Positions 13,564-22,451 of a DNA stretch of 64,000 nucleotides are shown piece by piece. The notes beneath the pieces are model-generated. The model made no database searches, was not told the origin of the DNA, and was given only the letters and a program-made list of their open reading frames with translations. Position numbers and translations under genes: made by a program. How positions within the stretch are numbered: the first letter of the stretch is position 1; every line of letters begins with the position of its first letter. This DNA is from Nonomuraea dietziae (GTDB lineage Bacteria > Actinomycetota > Actinomycetes > Streptosporangiales > Streptosporangiaceae), in contig NZ_JACIBV010000001.1 of the NCBI RefSeq assembly GCF_014195505.1, positions 7,936,001-8,000,000 on the forward strand, read 5' to 3'.

Positions 13564-14595
13564 TCAGGCGTCGCCGGATGCCTTGAGCTTGTGCGCCTCG
13601 GCGATCAGCTCGTAGGAGCGGATGCGGTTGGCGCCGCCGTACACGCCGGTGGTGATCATCAGCTCGTCGGCCCGCGTGCGCTCGCGCAGGGCGCCCAGCC
13701 CCGCGCGGACCTCCGCGCCCGTGCCCTTGACGACGTTGCGGAGGTAGCCGTCGACGAAGGTCTGCTCGACGTCGGAGTACGGGTAGGCCTCCGCCTCCTC
13801 TGGCGAGGGAATGGGCGAGGGCCGCCCGCGGCGCAGGCGGAGCATGGCGAGGGCGAGCGTGCGCGACAGGCGGAGCGCCTGCTCGGAGCTGTCGGCGGCG
13901 ACGGCGCTCACGCCGATCATCGCGTACGGCCTGTCGAGCCACCGCGAAGGGCGGAACGTCGAGCGGTAGAGGTCGAGCGCCGGCTCGGTGTTCTCCGCGC
14001 TGAAGTGGTGGGCGAAGGCGAAGGGCAGGCCGAGCAGCCCCGCCAGCTGGGCGCTGAAGCCGCTGGAGCCCAGCAGCCAGATGGGCGGGCGGTCGGCGTT
14101 GAGCGGGTAGGACTGCAGGCCGCCGGGCGCCTCGCCGTCGAGGAAGGCGGTCAGGGCGGAGACCTCCTCGGGGAAGGCGTCGGCGTCGCCCCTGCGCATC
14201 GCGCTCGCGGTGGCGGGATCGGTGCCGGGGGCGCGGCCGAGTCCGAGGTCGATGCGGCCGGGATGCAGGGCGTGCAGGGTGGCGAACTGCTCGGCCACGA
14301 TGAGCGGCGGGTGGTTGGGCAGCATGACGCCGCCGGAACCGAGGCGGATGCTCTCGGAGTTGGCCGCGAGGTGCGCGATCAGGACCGCGGGGGAGGAGCT
14401 GGCCACGCTCGGCATGCCGTGGTGCTCGGCCACCCAGTAGCGGTGGTACCCCCATCGCTCGGCGTGCCGTACGAGCTCGGTGCTGGTGCGCAGGGCGTCG
14501 GTGGCGGTGCCGCCCTCGCTGACGGTGGCCAGGTCGAGGATGGACAGGGGGACGTCGGCCTCGCCTCGCGCGAGGCCCCTGATCTGATCGGTCAT
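13564..14595 (-). CDS. LLM-class flavin-dependent oxidoreductase, MsnO8/TIGR03558 type
   Basis: This 343-aa luciferase-like TIM barrel carries the family marks [20 protein letters not shown] near the N-terminus, [40 protein letters not shown] and [13 protein letters not shown]. They match the group-1 luciferase family (TIGR03558, MsnO8-like). These enzymes use FMNH2 or F420H2; the substrate cannot be predicted. It is probably cytosolic and monocistronic. It is separated from the protease gene by a terminator. Confidence 0.88.
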   Translation of the reverse strand: MTDQIRGLARGEADVPLSILDLATVSEGGTATDALRTSTELVRHAERWGYHRYWVAEHHGMPSVASSSPAVLIAHLAANSESIRLGSGGVMLPNHPPLIVAEQFATLHALHPGRIDLGLGRAPGTDPATASAMRRGDADAFPEEVSALTAFLDGEAPGGLQSYPLNADRPPIWLLGSSGFSAQLAGLLGLPFAFAHHFSAENTEPALDLYRSTFRPSRWLDRPYAMIGVSAVAADSSEQALRLSRTLALAMLRLRRGRPSPIPSPEEAEAYPYSDVEQTFVDGYLRNVVKGTGAEVRAGLGALRERTRADELMITTGVYGGANRIRSYELIAEAHKLKASGDA

Positions 14596-14668
14596 TCCTC
14601 GGGCAACCAGGGAAAACGGAGGGTTATTCCATTTCCGCTCCGCCCGTCGCCTTCGCCGGACAGCAGGC

Positions 14669-14697
14669 GGCGGCCGCCCCCCTGGGGGACGGCCGCC
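14669..14697 (-). terminator. Terminator of the serine protease gene
   Basis: The stem GGCGGCCG/CGGCCGCC (8 bp, perfect) encloses C6/G5 runs that can extend the stem. It begins 18 nt past the protease stop codon on the minus strand. Confidence 0.6.
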
Positions 14698-14714
14698 GGC
14701 TGGAGGGAGGGGGC

Positions 14715-16160
14715 TTACGGGCGGTTCACTCCGAGGGTGTAGGAGCCTGAGCCGCTGTAGGCGTGCACGCGGTAACGGTAGTAGCCCGCCGAGCCGTTGT
14801 AGCTGATCGATTCGTCAGGGTTGGGGCTGTCGCTCGTGGCGACCGTGGCCCACGAGGAGCCGTTCCACTTCTGCAGGTAGAGGTCGAAGTCGACGCCGCT
14901 GGGGCCGTCCAGGCAGCCGGCGTGGGTGCCGGACACGGTCGACTGGTAGTAGGAGTTGTTCGGCTGGTACTGGTTGGCGCCACTGGCCAGCGACCCGTTG
15001 TAGGTCTCGCGGTAGTTCTGGCAGCCGGTGGGCGGGTTGCCGCCGCCGGTGACCAGGGTGAGCCCGTACGCCGAGAGGATCTCGTTGACCGGCTGGAAGT
15101 AGGTGGTGCCGCCGGAGCTGCAGTTGCCCGAGCCGCCCGAGGTGACGCCCTGGGCCTGGTTGCCCGAGATGTAGGAGCCGCCGGAGTCTCCTGGCTCGGC
15201 GCACACGCTGGTCCTGGTCACCTCGTTGACGGTGCCCTGGGGGTAGGTGACGCTGGTGTTGAGCTGCTGCACGGTGCCGCAGTGCCAGCCGGTGGTCGAT
15301 CCGGCCCTGCAGATGGAGGAGCCGACGGGCGCGACGGTGGAGCCGTTGACCGGGATGATGCCCGCGCTGTAGCCGTTCACGACGCCGACGGGGGTCCAGC
15401 TGGTGTTGACCTCGACCCAGGCGTAGTCGTTGCCGGGGAAGGACGAGCCGCGGAAGGTGCCCTGGGCCTGCTGGTTGGCGCCCCGGGTGGTGGCGCCGAC
15501 GCTCCCGCAGTGTCCTGCGGTGACGAAGCCGCCGTTGGTGCCGGGCTTGGTGACGGAGAAGCCGACCGAGCAGCGCGAGCCGCTGCCGATGTAGTAGGCG
15601 TCGCCGCCGCGGATGTCGGCGTAGGGCACGGGCTGCTCGCTCGACTGCTCCACCCTGATGAGCGCCTTGTCGGCGCCGCTGGCCGCGATGAACGCCTCGG
15701 CGTCGGCGGGCACGGAGGAGAGGATCACGACGCTGTTGGTGGGCACGTCGACGTACCAGACCGGCGCGGTCTTGGGGGCCTTGTCCGCCGCCTTGTCGAG
15801 GGCCTCCTTGGCGGCGTCGAGCTTGGCCATGGAGTGGGCGACGACCCTGAGCTCGGCGCCGGAGACTCGGCGCTGAGACGGGTTGGTGGTGGCGACGACG
15901 AGCGTGCTCTCGGGGCCCTCGACCCAGGCGCCCGCGTAGTCGGCGCCCAGGCGCTTGGCGAGCCCTGGTGCGGTACGGCCGGCCTTCTGCTCGTTGACCA
16001 GACGCTTCTTCGCCTGCTCCTCTGTGAGGTTCAGGTCGCGCTGCATGGCCTTGACCAGTCCGTCGGGCGGGTTGCCCGCCGGGGCCGAGGCGACCGCGGG
16101 GGTGGCGGTCAGCGCTAACGCGCCGATCGCGATGGCGATCAGCGTGCGGGTGCGAAGCAT
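14715..16160 (-). CDS. Secreted streptogrisin/alpha-lytic-type serine protease with C-terminal PPC-like domain
   Basis: This 481-aa preproprotein has a signal peptide (about 1-28, ending AVASAPA), an alpha-lytic protease-type prodomain (about 29-190), and a chymotrypsin-fold S1E domain with His217 (TAGHCG), Asp245 (NDYAWV) and Ser326 (GDSGGS). Paired cysteines frame these sites. The final ~110 residues (after GGGNPPTGC) form a bacterial pre-peptidase-type beta domain ending in [20 protein letters not shown]. This is the streptogrisin C-like layout. It is a secreted, self-processed protease. A terminator follows the gene and a LysR gene lies upstream on the same strand, with a gap of about 87 bp. 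Confidence 0.93.
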   Translation of the reverse strand: MLRTRTLIAIAIGALALTATPAVASAPAGNPPDGLVKAMQRDLNLTEEQAKKRLVNEQKAGRTAPGLAKRLGADYAGAWVEGPESTLVVATTNPSQRRVSGAELRVVAHSMAKLDAAKEALDKAADKAPKTAPVWYVDVPTNSVVILSSVPADAEAFIAASGADKALIRVEQSSEQPVPYADIRGGDAYYIGSGSRCSVGFSVTKPGTNGGFVTAGHCGSVGATTRGANQQAQGTFRGSSFPGNDYAWVEVNTSWTPVGVVNGYSAGIIPVNGSTVAPVGSSICRAGSTTGWHCGTVQQLNTSVTYPQGTVNEVTRTSVCAEPGDSGGSYISGNQAQGVTSGGSGNCSSGGTTYFQPVNEILSAYGLTLVTGGGNPPTGCQNYRETYNGSLASGANQYQPNNSYYQSTVSGTHAGCLDGPSGVDFDLYLQKWNGSSWATVATSDSPNPDESISYNGSAGYYRYRVHAYSGSGSYTLGVNRP

Positions 16161-16247
16161 GGGGGTCTCCTTCGCTTGCTGGGGGTGCCGTCAACGTAAC
16201 GGCCGTCCAGACGGCGGAGGAGCTACCACTTCACCCCTATCGCGGTG

Positions 16248-17177
16248 TTATGGGGAGGTGCCCCAGCCGGGGTTGCGCACCAGCCAGTCGTGGTAGACGG
16301 GGCTGCGCCGTACGGCGTCGGCGTGGGCGGCCTTGGCGTGCTCGGCCACCCACGACGCGCAGGGAGAGGCCGGGTGGTGGCCGAGGACCTGACGCCACCG
16401 CAGCGGAGCGCCCGCGAGCGGCACCATCACCAGGCCCTGGGCGAAGGGGTGGGTGGCCTGGCACAGCACCACCGCCCTGCCCACCTGGGCCAGGTGGACG
16501 CAGGTGGCCACGTCGGTCTCGTACATGGTGGAGGGGGTGAACCCCGCCCGTGTGCAGGCGGCGGCGAAGCAGTCGCCGAAGCAGCCGTCGCCGGGGGTGA
16601 CGGCCCACTGTTCGTCCGCCAGGTCGGATAAGGCCAGCTCCTTCGCTCCCGCCAGCCGGTGGTCCTCGGCGAGCAGGACGAAGACGGGGTCGATCGCGAT
16701 GGTGATCCAGGTGATGTCCCCGGCGGGCGGTCCCTCGCCGCACGCGCCCGCCAGGACGTAGTCGAGCCTGCCCTGGGCGATCATCGAGGCCAGCTCGCGC
16801 GCCGACCATGAGGTGTAGGTGCTGACGGGACCGGCCGCGGCCAGCCGGTCCACCAGGCCGCCGAGGACGGGCCCGTTGGTCGCGCCGATGCGGTAGCCGC
16901 CCTCCGTGGCGTTGGCGAAGCGCAGCGCCTCGTCCTGCAGTTCCTGCGCGGCGGGAAGCAGCACGCGAGCGCGCGAGAGCACGAGCTCGCCGAGCGGCGT
17001 GGGCCTCGCGCCGTAGCGGTCACGCTCGAAGAGCGTGCCACCGAGCGCGCGCTCGATGCGTTTGAGCTGGGCGGTCAGCGCCGGCTGGGCCACCCCGAGC
17101 CGGGTCGCCGCCTTGCTGACGCTGCCCGACTCCGCGACCGCTCGGACGATCTTGAGGTGCCGGAGCTCGAGGTCCAT
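16248..17177 (-). CDS. LysR-family transcriptional regulator
   Basis: The start is placed at ATG 17177 (MDLELRHLKIVRAVAESGSV), the usual LysR N-terminus; an in-frame start 42 bp upstream is less likely. Residues 1-60 form the helix-turn-helix (VSKAATRLGVAQPALTAQLK, IERALGGTLFERDRYGARPT). Residues 90-309 form the periplasmic-binding-like effector domain. It probably controls the divergent small genes at 17276 or the protease downstream, but no target is proven. A CCACAAC/GTTGTGG inverted pair lies in the divergent intergenic region. Confidence 0.9.
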   Translation of the reverse strand: MDLELRHLKIVRAVAESGSVSKAATRLGVAQPALTAQLKRIERALGGTLFERDRYGARPTPLGELVLSRARVLLPAAQELQDEALRFANATEGGYRIGATNGPVLGGLVDRLAAAGPVSTYTSWSARELASMIAQGRLDYVLAGACGEGPPAGDITWITIAIDPVFVLLAEDHRLAGAKELALSDLADEQWAVTPGDGCFGDCFAAACTRAGFTPSTMYETDVATCVHLAQVGRAVVLCQATHPFAQGLVMVPLAGAPLRWRQVLGHHPASPCASWVAEHAKAAHADAVRRSPVYHDWLVRNPGWGTSP

Positions 17178-17195
17178 ACCGGGAACGTAAAACCG

Positions 17196-17247
17196 CCACA
17201 ACGTCCCCGCAATCCCCATATGTCAGGAAAATTGACGGATGTTGTGG
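17196..17247. promoter_or_regulatory. Candidate LysR-binding inverted pair
   Basis: CCACAAC (17196-17202) and GTTGTGG (17241-17247) form a 7-bp inverted pair with centres 45 bp apart between the LysR gene and the divergent gene at 17276. LysR tetramers bind paired sites at such spacing. This is pattern-based only. Confidence 0.3.
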
Positions 17248-17275
17248 GGAGGGTTCTCCGGGTAGGTGAAGAGGC

Positions 17276-17491
17276 ATGGGAATCGATCCAAAGGACCTTT
17301 CGGAAGACGACCTGATGCGCGAGCTGGCACACCTCTACCAGACGAGGATGGAGGCGCTCATGCACGGGCCCGACGACGCGCTGGCCCGGCACACCTCGCG
17401 CACCAACGAGCTGGAGAGCGAGTACCTGCGCCGCCACCCCGACCGCGACATCGACCCCGGACGGTTGAGGGAGGGGGCGAGGGCCAGGTGA
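17276..17491 (+). CDS. DUF6158-like small protein
   Basis: This 71-aa protein starts MGIDPKDLSEDDLMRELAHL and ends RRHPDRDIDPGRLREGARAR. It matches my recollection of the actinobacterial DUF6158 group. It is mostly helical and charged, with no membrane segment. GAAGAGG just upstream of the ATG serves as ribosome binding site. Its stop overlaps the next start (GTGA), so the two are coupled. Function is unknown. Confidence 0.7.
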   Translation: MGIDPKDLSEDDLMRELAHLYQTRMEALMHGPDDALARHTSRTNELESEYLRRHPDRDIDPGRLREGARAR

Positions 17492-17724
17492 GCAGGCCCC
17501 ACGACGTCCAGTCCCTGTCCGGCACCGACCTGACCGTCTACGAGGCCGTCGCGGCGATCGCGGTCGGCGGCGAGACGGCGTCGCTGCCGGGCGTGGCCGG
17601 GATGACGGGTCTGACCGAGGAGCAGACGCGGGCCAGCCTGGCCACCCTCGTGGAGAGAGGCCAGGTGGTGCCCAGCGGCGACGGGTTCACGCTGGGTCGT
17701 CACGACTTCGAGGTCGACTACTGA
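17488..17724 (+). CDS. Hypothetical protein with winged-helix-like character
   Basis: From GTG 17488, overlapping the previous stop, a 78-aa product begins MSRPHDVQSLSGTDLTVYEA. The order of two helices, a turn with TGLTEEQTRASLATLVERG and a short wing-like end (QVVPSGDGFTLGRHDFEVDY) suggests a small winged helix. I do not recognise the family. Its 3' end overlaps the convergent helical-repeat gene by 7 bp. Confidence 0.6.
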   Translation: MSRPHDVQSLSGTDLTVYEAVAAIAVGGETASLPGVAGMTGLTEEQTRASLATLVERGQVVPSGDGFTLGRHDFEVDY

Positions 17725-18368
17725 CCCAGGGCCCTCAGCACCGCGGCCTGCTCGGCGGTGACCCCTCGGGCCCGCTGGGCCGCGGCCTCGACGGGGTCCA
17801 TACCCGCCGCGCACCAGGCGGCGACCTCCTCGACCGGCACCGCCCCCCACCACGAGGTGACGAGCGAGACCGCGTCGACGCCCACGCGCGCGGCCTCCGC
17901 CGCGGTGAAGCCCAGGGCGGCGAACAGCCGCGCGTCACCGGGGTCGATCCTGCGCCTGGCCCACTGCTCGGCCTCCTGCCCGTCCCACCCGGCGTCGGCG
18001 TACCCGCGCGCGACGTCGGCGGGGATCCCCGCGCGCAGCAGCTGCCTGATCGGGCCCGCGGGCACGGCGGGGGCCTTGGAGAACCACGACACCCTCCTCG
18101 GCCGCTCGCCGCACAGGTGCCTCCTGGCCGCGTCGTGCGGAGCCACGCCCAGCTCGTGCCAGCGCACCGCCTCGGTGGGCGTCATCCCCGCCCGCTGCCA
18201 GGTGATGACGGTCTCGGGCGTGGCCCCCGCCGTGCGCCAGAGCCTGGCGTCGCCGGGATCGTCCACGCCCGCTTCCCTCCACGCGGAGGCGTGCGCGGGT
18301 TCGAAGCCCGCGTGCCGCCAGCGCCGCATCTCCCCCTGCGTGAACCCCTCCCACTCGCTCTCTCTCAT
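17718..18368 (-). CDS. Helical-repeat hypothetical protein (W..AG..P..A repeats)
   Basis: The ATG at 18368 overlaps the VWA gene stop (ATGA), so this 216-aa protein is the third gene of the AAA/VWA operon. It consists almost wholly of about twelve imperfect 13-15-residue units of the kind RHAGFEPAHASAWREAGV, WRTAGATPETVITWQRAGM and WCAAGMDPVEAAAQRARGV. Each unit is a short helix, an AG turn, then TPxxAxxW. It probably folds as an alpha solenoid and binds a partner. I do not recognise a named family. No signal peptide or membrane helix is seen. Confidence 0.7.
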   Translation of the reverse strand: MRESEWEGFTQGEMRRWRHAGFEPAHASAWREAGVDDPGDARLWRTAGATPETVITWQRAGMTPTEAVRWHELGVAPHDAARRHLCGERPRRVSWFSKAPAVPAGPIRQLLRAGIPADVARGYADAGWDGQEAEQWARRRIDPGDARLFAALGFTAAEAARVGVDAVSLVTSWWGAVPVEEVAAWCAAGMDPVEAAAQRARGVTAEQAAVLRALGQ

Positions 18369-19432
18369 GCCGCCACCCGCACCACGCGCGCCCACGGGGG
18401 AGTGGGGCGCTCCTCCAGCAGGCAGACGATCACCTGCGCACGCGGACGGCGTTCGGGCCACGGGGTGTCGCCGTCGGTGAGGGCGATCAGCACATCCGGC
18501 CTCAGAGCGCGCGCCGCCTCGAACCCGGCCCGCAGATCGGTGCCCCCGCCTCCCACCAGCTCGACGTCCGCGGCCCTGGTGACCCGCTGGACCGGATGGG
18601 CCGCCGCGTCGCAGCAGACCACCTCGACCTGCCCCGTTCCGCAGGCGCGCAGGATGCCGTCGATCTCGCCGAGCACCCGCCGCAGCGCGGGCTCGGTGAC
18701 GCTGCCCGAGGTGTCGACCAGGACGACGACGCGCGGCAGGGGCCGTACCAGCGAGGGCAGCACGACGCCCTGGACGTTGCGCCTGGAGGGGCGCCGGTAG
18801 CTGTAGTCGACCCTGCCGGAGGCCTGGGCGAGGCCACGCCGTACGAGCGCGGCCAGCACGACCCGCCAGTCGGCCTGCGGGCGCAGGATCGACTCGGCCC
18901 AGCGCCGCCAGCCGTACGGCGCCTCGCCTCTGATCCGGGAGGCGACCGCCCTGGCCAGCAGGTCGCGTTCAAGCGCGGACATGACGGCCGGCCCGGTGAA
19001 CGGCGCGCCGGCGCAGGCCTCCAGCTCGGGCGGCACGTCGATGAGGTCGAGCAGCCGGTGGTACTCGGCGGCCATCAGGCCGCTCGGCAGGCCCAGCCTG
19101 TCGGGGGTGACCGCCGTGGCGGGCGCGCCGTCGAGGTCGTCGTTGATCTCCGCGTCGTGCGCCGTGTTCCAGCGGGGGCCGTCCTCTCCCACGCCGAGGT
19201 GCCCGCGCAGCAGGTGCCCGACCTGGTGCAGCAGCGACCAGGCCAGCTCCTCCACTGGCACGGGTCCCGGGCCGAGGTGCAGGTTCCAGTTGGCGTCGGC
19301 GCACGCGCCCTCGGCGTCCTCGTGGACCAGGGGGGTCAGCGCGAACAGCGCGGAGGCCAGGTAGGGCGCGCGGGTGGCCGCCAGCAGTCGCGCCGCCGCG
19401 AAGCGCTCCATCACGCTCGTGCCCCCGCTCAT
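18365..19432 (-). CDS. VWA-like domain protein (DUF2201 type) with metallopeptidase-like N-terminus
   Basis: This 355-aa protein has an N-terminal zincin-like part (about 1-200) with HQVGHLLRGH at about 70-79, in a position where related proteins carry HExxH-like motifs; here Glu is replaced by Val. A C-terminal VWA-like domain (about 225-355) carries a metal-binding DTSGS at 240-244. The ATG overlaps the AAA gene stop (ATGA), so the two are co-translated. MoxR-type AAA ATPases and VWA proteins commonly work together as metal-chelatase-like or chaperone pairs; that function is inferred here. Confidence 0.85.
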   Translation of the reverse strand: MSGGTSVMERFAAARLLAATRAPYLASALFALTPLVHEDAEGACADANWNLHLGPGPVPVEELAWSLLHQVGHLLRGHLGVGEDGPRWNTAHDAEINDDLDGAPATAVTPDRLGLPSGLMAAEYHRLLDLIDVPPELEACAGAPFTGPAVMSALERDLLARAVASRIRGEAPYGWRRWAESILRPQADWRVVLAALVRRGLAQASGRVDYSYRRPSRRNVQGVVLPSLVRPLPRVVVLVDTSGSVTEPALRRVLGEIDGILRACGTGQVEVVCCDAAAHPVQRVTRAADVELVGGGGTDLRAGFEAARALRPDVLIALTDGDTPWPERRPRAQVIVCLLEERPTPPWARVVRVAA

Positions 19433-20472
19433 CGCAGCAGTCCCGCCGCGCGCAGGATCGGGGCCAGCTCCAGCATCGCGGAGGGCAGCTGCGCGCCGTA
19501 CGGGCGGGCGGCCGCCAGCGACCGCGCCGCCCCCGCCGCCACGTCAGGCGTACGGCGGGCGACCCTCGCGATGAGCGGCCAGGCCCGCTGCCAGGTCTCC
19601 GCTCCGCCGTCGGCGGCCACGTAGGCCACCACCGAGCCGAGGACCGCATGCACCCTGTCGAGCCGCTCGGGCAGCGGCGCACCGGGATCGGACAGCAGCG
19701 TCTCGGGGTCGGGCAGGTCGAGGTCGCGCAGCCACGACAGCAGTTCGAAGCCCGCCGCGTCGCCCACCGCCCCCCGCACCAGCTCGGCCGCGACCTCACC
19801 GTGCGCGCAGGCCACCGCGATCGCGGCCAGCTCCCACGTGCGCGGGCTCGGCCACGCCCTCGCAGGCCCGTCGGGAACGGCGAGCACGAGCTCGGGCCGC
19901 ACCCGCAGGAACGCACCCACCAGCGCCTTCGCCCGGCCCACCGCCGCGGGCGAAGGCACGGGCCATGCCCCCACCTCCGGCACGGCGAAGCCGCCCGTGA
20001 AGCCCTCGGCCACCGAGACCGCGCTCACCCGCCAGTCGAGGTGGATCAGCCGGTTGGCCAGCGGGGCGGACAGCTCCCACCCGTCGGCGGCCTGCTCGGG
20101 CGGGTTGGCCGCGGCGACGATGCGCACCTCACCGGGAAGGGCCAGGTCGCCCACGGTCCTCTCGAGCACGACTCTGAGCATCGCGGCCTGGACGGCGGGC
20201 GGCGCGGTGGTCAGCTCGTCGAGGAACAGGATGCCGCGCCCCGCCCTGGCCAGCCGCTCGGCCCAGCGGGGCGGCGCGAGCCAGGTGCCGCCCTCTCTGA
20301 TCACGGGAAGGCCCGCGAAGTCGCTGGGCTCCCTGATGGAGCCGACGACCACCTCGACGGGGAGCCCGAGGCTCGCTCCCAGCGCCAGGACGGAGGAGGT
20401 CTTCCCCGTTCCCGGCGCGCCCCACAGGATGACAGGGAGGTTGGCGGTGACGGCGACGGCCAGCGCGTCCAT
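19429..20472 (-). CDS. MoxR-type AAA ATPase
   Basis: The start is placed at ATG 20472, 8 codons inside the longest frame, giving 347 residues. Walker A is GAPGTGKTS at about 17-25, Walker B is GILFLDELTTAPPAVQAAML and sensor 1 lies near VRIVAAANPPEQAADGWELS. This is the MoxR-like layout. It is first in a three-gene operon (AAA, VWA, helical repeat) in which each start overlaps the previous stop. A 52-bp palindromic operator lies directly upstream. It is likely an ATP-driven remodeller acting with the VWA protein. Confidence 0.9.
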   Translation of the reverse strand: MDALAVAVTANLPVILWGAPGTGKTSSVLALGASLGLPVEVVVGSIREPSDFAGLPVIREGGTWLAPPRWAERLARAGRGILFLDELTTAPPAVQAAMLRVVLERTVGDLALPGEVRIVAAANPPEQAADGWELSAPLANRLIHLDWRVSAVSVAEGFTGGFAVPEVGAWPVPSPAAVGRAKALVGAFLRVRPELVLAVPDGPARAWPSPRTWELAAIAVACAHGEVAAELVRGAVGDAAGFELLSWLRDLDLPDPETLLSDPGAPLPERLDRVHAVLGSVVAYVAADGGAETWQRAWPLIARVARRTPDVAAGAARSLAAARPYGAQLPSAMLELAPILRAAGLLR

Positions 20473-20481
20473 GGTGGTTCC

Positions 20482-20542
20482 ACCTCTGTGCGTCAACTGA
20501 TGTTGACGTCAACTCTGGTTGACGCACAGAGGTTTTGTCAAC
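20482..20542 (-). promoter_or_regulatory. Large nested palindromic operator of the AAA/VWA operon
   Basis: Two perfect 16-bp arms, ACCTCTGTGCGTCAAC (20482-20497) and GTTGACGCACAGAGGT (20518-20533), enclose a perfect 12-bp palindrome GTTGACGTCAAC (20502-20513). A further GTCAAC lies at 20537-20542. The hexamer GTCAAC/GTTGAC thus occurs five times in 50 bp. It is centred about 35 bp upstream of the AAA start codon. It is probably bound by a dimer or tetramer; the regulator is not recognised in the window. Confidence 0.7.
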
Positions 20543-20546
20543 GTGG

Positions 20547-20708
20547 TCAGATGGGCCGGATGCGGGACCAGACGAGGAAGACGCCGCCCACGACCGCCAT
20601 GGAGATGCCCGTCCAGAGGTTGACGGGGGTGCCGAACACCCCCGCCACGATCAGGATCACCCCGTAGACCAGGAAGAGCCCGCCGATCACCAGCCTGATG
20701 TCCTTCAC
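20547..20708 (-). CDS. 53-aa two-helix membrane protein paired with the SSS symporter
   Basis: GTG 20708 overlaps the symporter stop (GTGA). The product begins MKDIRLVIGGLFLVYGVILI, forms two membrane helices (about 5-22 and 28-47), and ends VFLVWSRIRPI. I do not recognise a named family. Its coupling and size suggest an accessory subunit of the transporter. Confidence 0.65.
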   Translation of the reverse strand: MKDIRLVIGGLFLVYGVILIVAGVFGTPVNLWTGISMAVVGGVFLVWSRIRPI

Positions 20709-22333
20709 AGGATCACTCCGTACATCGCGATGGCCAGGACGACCGCCCCCGCGCCGAGCAGGACGGGGGAGCGGTACCACTTCGCGTCTCCCGCGAGCGC
20801 GTCGTCCTCGAGGTCGACCGTGAGCCCGTAGACCAGCCCGCGCAGCTCCGAGTCCGGCTTCGCCGTGGTGACCAGGGTGACGACCACCGACACGAGCACG
20901 TCGACGCCGAAGGCGATGCCCGCGCCCCAGAAGCTGGCGTTGAGCTCGGTGCCGAACGCGACCACGCCGGACTTGTAGAGGATGTAGGAGGTGAAGGCGG
21001 CCAGCGTCCCCGCCAGCAGGCCCCAGAAGCCCGCCCACGGCGTCATCCGCTTCCAGAACAGCCCGACGATGAACGTCGCGAACAGCGGCGCGTTGAAGAA
21101 GGAGAACAGCGCCTGCAGGTAGTTCATGATGTTGCTGTAGCCGGCGGCGATGAACGCCGTCCCGACGCCCATGAACACGCCGACGACGGTGGCGATCCTG
21201 CCGACCCGCAGGTAGTAGCCGTCGGGGCGGTCCTTGACGAGGTGCGCCTGCCAGATGTCGTTGGTGAAGACCGTGTTGAACCCGCTGATGTTGGCCGCCA
21301 TGCCCGCCATGAAGGAGGCCAGCAGCCCGGTGACCGCGACGCCCAGCACGCCGTTGGGCAGCAGGTCGCCCATCAGCAGCGGGATGGCGTCGTTGTAGGC
21401 CCTGTCCTGCCCGAGATCGCCGAAGAGCACCAGCGCGATCAGGCCGGGCAGCACCGTCACCAGCGGGATGAAGATCTTCGGGTACGCGGCGATGATCGGG
21501 GTGAGCCTGGCGGCGTTGGTGTTGCGCGCCGACAGGGCCCGCTGCACCTCGGCGAAGTTCGTGGTCCAGTAGCCGAAGGACAGCACGAAGCCGAGCCCGA
21601 AGACGATGCCGATCCAGTGGGCGTGCATGGGGTTGTCGCCCGCGGTGCCCGCCCAGGTGTGCAGGCCGCCCTCACCGAGCGGGCTCTGCCGTACCTTCTC
21701 GAACAGGCCCGACACGCCGCCGACCTTGATCAGGCCGAGGACGGTCAGCGGGATCAGTCCCGCCAGGATCACGAAGAACTGCAGCACCTCGTTGTAGATC
21801 GCCGAGGACAGGCCGCCGAGCGTGATGTAGGACAGCACGATCACCGCGGAGACGACCACGGAGACCGGCAGCGGCCAGCCCAGCAGGGCCTCCATGACCA
21901 GCGCGAGCGCGTAGAGGTTCACGCCCGCGATGAGGATCTGCGCCACCGCGAAGGTGATCGCGTTGAGCAGCTGGGTGGCGCCGTTGAAGCGCCTGCGCAG
22001 GAACTCGGGGACGCTCCTGACCTTGGAGCGGTAGTAGAAGGGCATCATCACGATGCCGAGGAAGACCATCGCGGGGATCGCGCCGATCCAGTAGAAGTGC
22101 ACGGTCATCGCGCCGTACTGGGCGCCGTTGGCCGCCATGCCGAGGATCTCGATCGCGCCCAGGTTCGCCGAGACGAAGGCGAGTCCGGTGATCCACGCGG
22201 GTAACCCACGTCCCGCGAGGAAGAAGTCGAGGCTGGTGGTGATCCGACGGCGGGCGGCGAACCCGATGGCCAGCACGGTGGCGAAGTAGATCGCGATGAG
22301 GGCGTAGTCCAGCAGGTTGACGTCGAGTCGCAC
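20705..22333 (-). CDS. Sodium:solute symporter (SSS family, SGLT-like)
   Basis: This 542-aa protein from GTG 22333 has about 14 predicted membrane helices. It carries SSS marks: ISTFxxxA-like early region (TSLDFFLAGRGLPAWITGLA), an SANLGAIEILGMAANGAQYG stretch and the conserved central FSxFNAPLFATFI-type region. It imports a solute, probably a sugar or related polyol, with Na+. It is translationally coupled to a 53-aa membrane protein downstream. It is divergent from the sugar ABC importer genes, which supports a carbohydrate role. Confidence 0.88.
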   Translation of the reverse strand: MRLDVNLLDYALIAIYFATVLAIGFAARRRITTSLDFFLAGRGLPAWITGLAFVSANLGAIEILGMAANGAQYGAMTVHFYWIGAIPAMVFLGIVMMPFYYRSKVRSVPEFLRRRFNGATQLLNAITFAVAQILIAGVNLYALALVMEALLGWPLPVSVVVSAVIVLSYITLGGLSSAIYNEVLQFFVILAGLIPLTVLGLIKVGGVSGLFEKVRQSPLGEGGLHTWAGTAGDNPMHAHWIGIVFGLGFVLSFGYWTTNFAEVQRALSARNTNAARLTPIIAAYPKIFIPLVTVLPGLIALVLFGDLGQDRAYNDAIPLLMGDLLPNGVLGVAVTGLLASFMAGMAANISGFNTVFTNDIWQAHLVKDRPDGYYLRVGRIATVVGVFMGVGTAFIAAGYSNIMNYLQALFSFFNAPLFATFIVGLFWKRMTPWAGFWGLLAGTLAAFTSYILYKSGVVAFGTELNASFWGAGIAFGVDVLVSVVVTLVTTAKPDSELRGLVYGLTVDLEDDALAGDAKWYRSPVLLGAGAVVLAIAMYGVIL

Positions 22334-22451
22334 CGCAGCCCGCTACCCCGGAAAATCACCGCATCACCTGGCAAAAATGTGACAAGTTCGCACGCCCCCG
22401 CCAAAGGGGAGGGTACCGCCACTCCTGACACGGCAACTCAGGGGGCACGCG

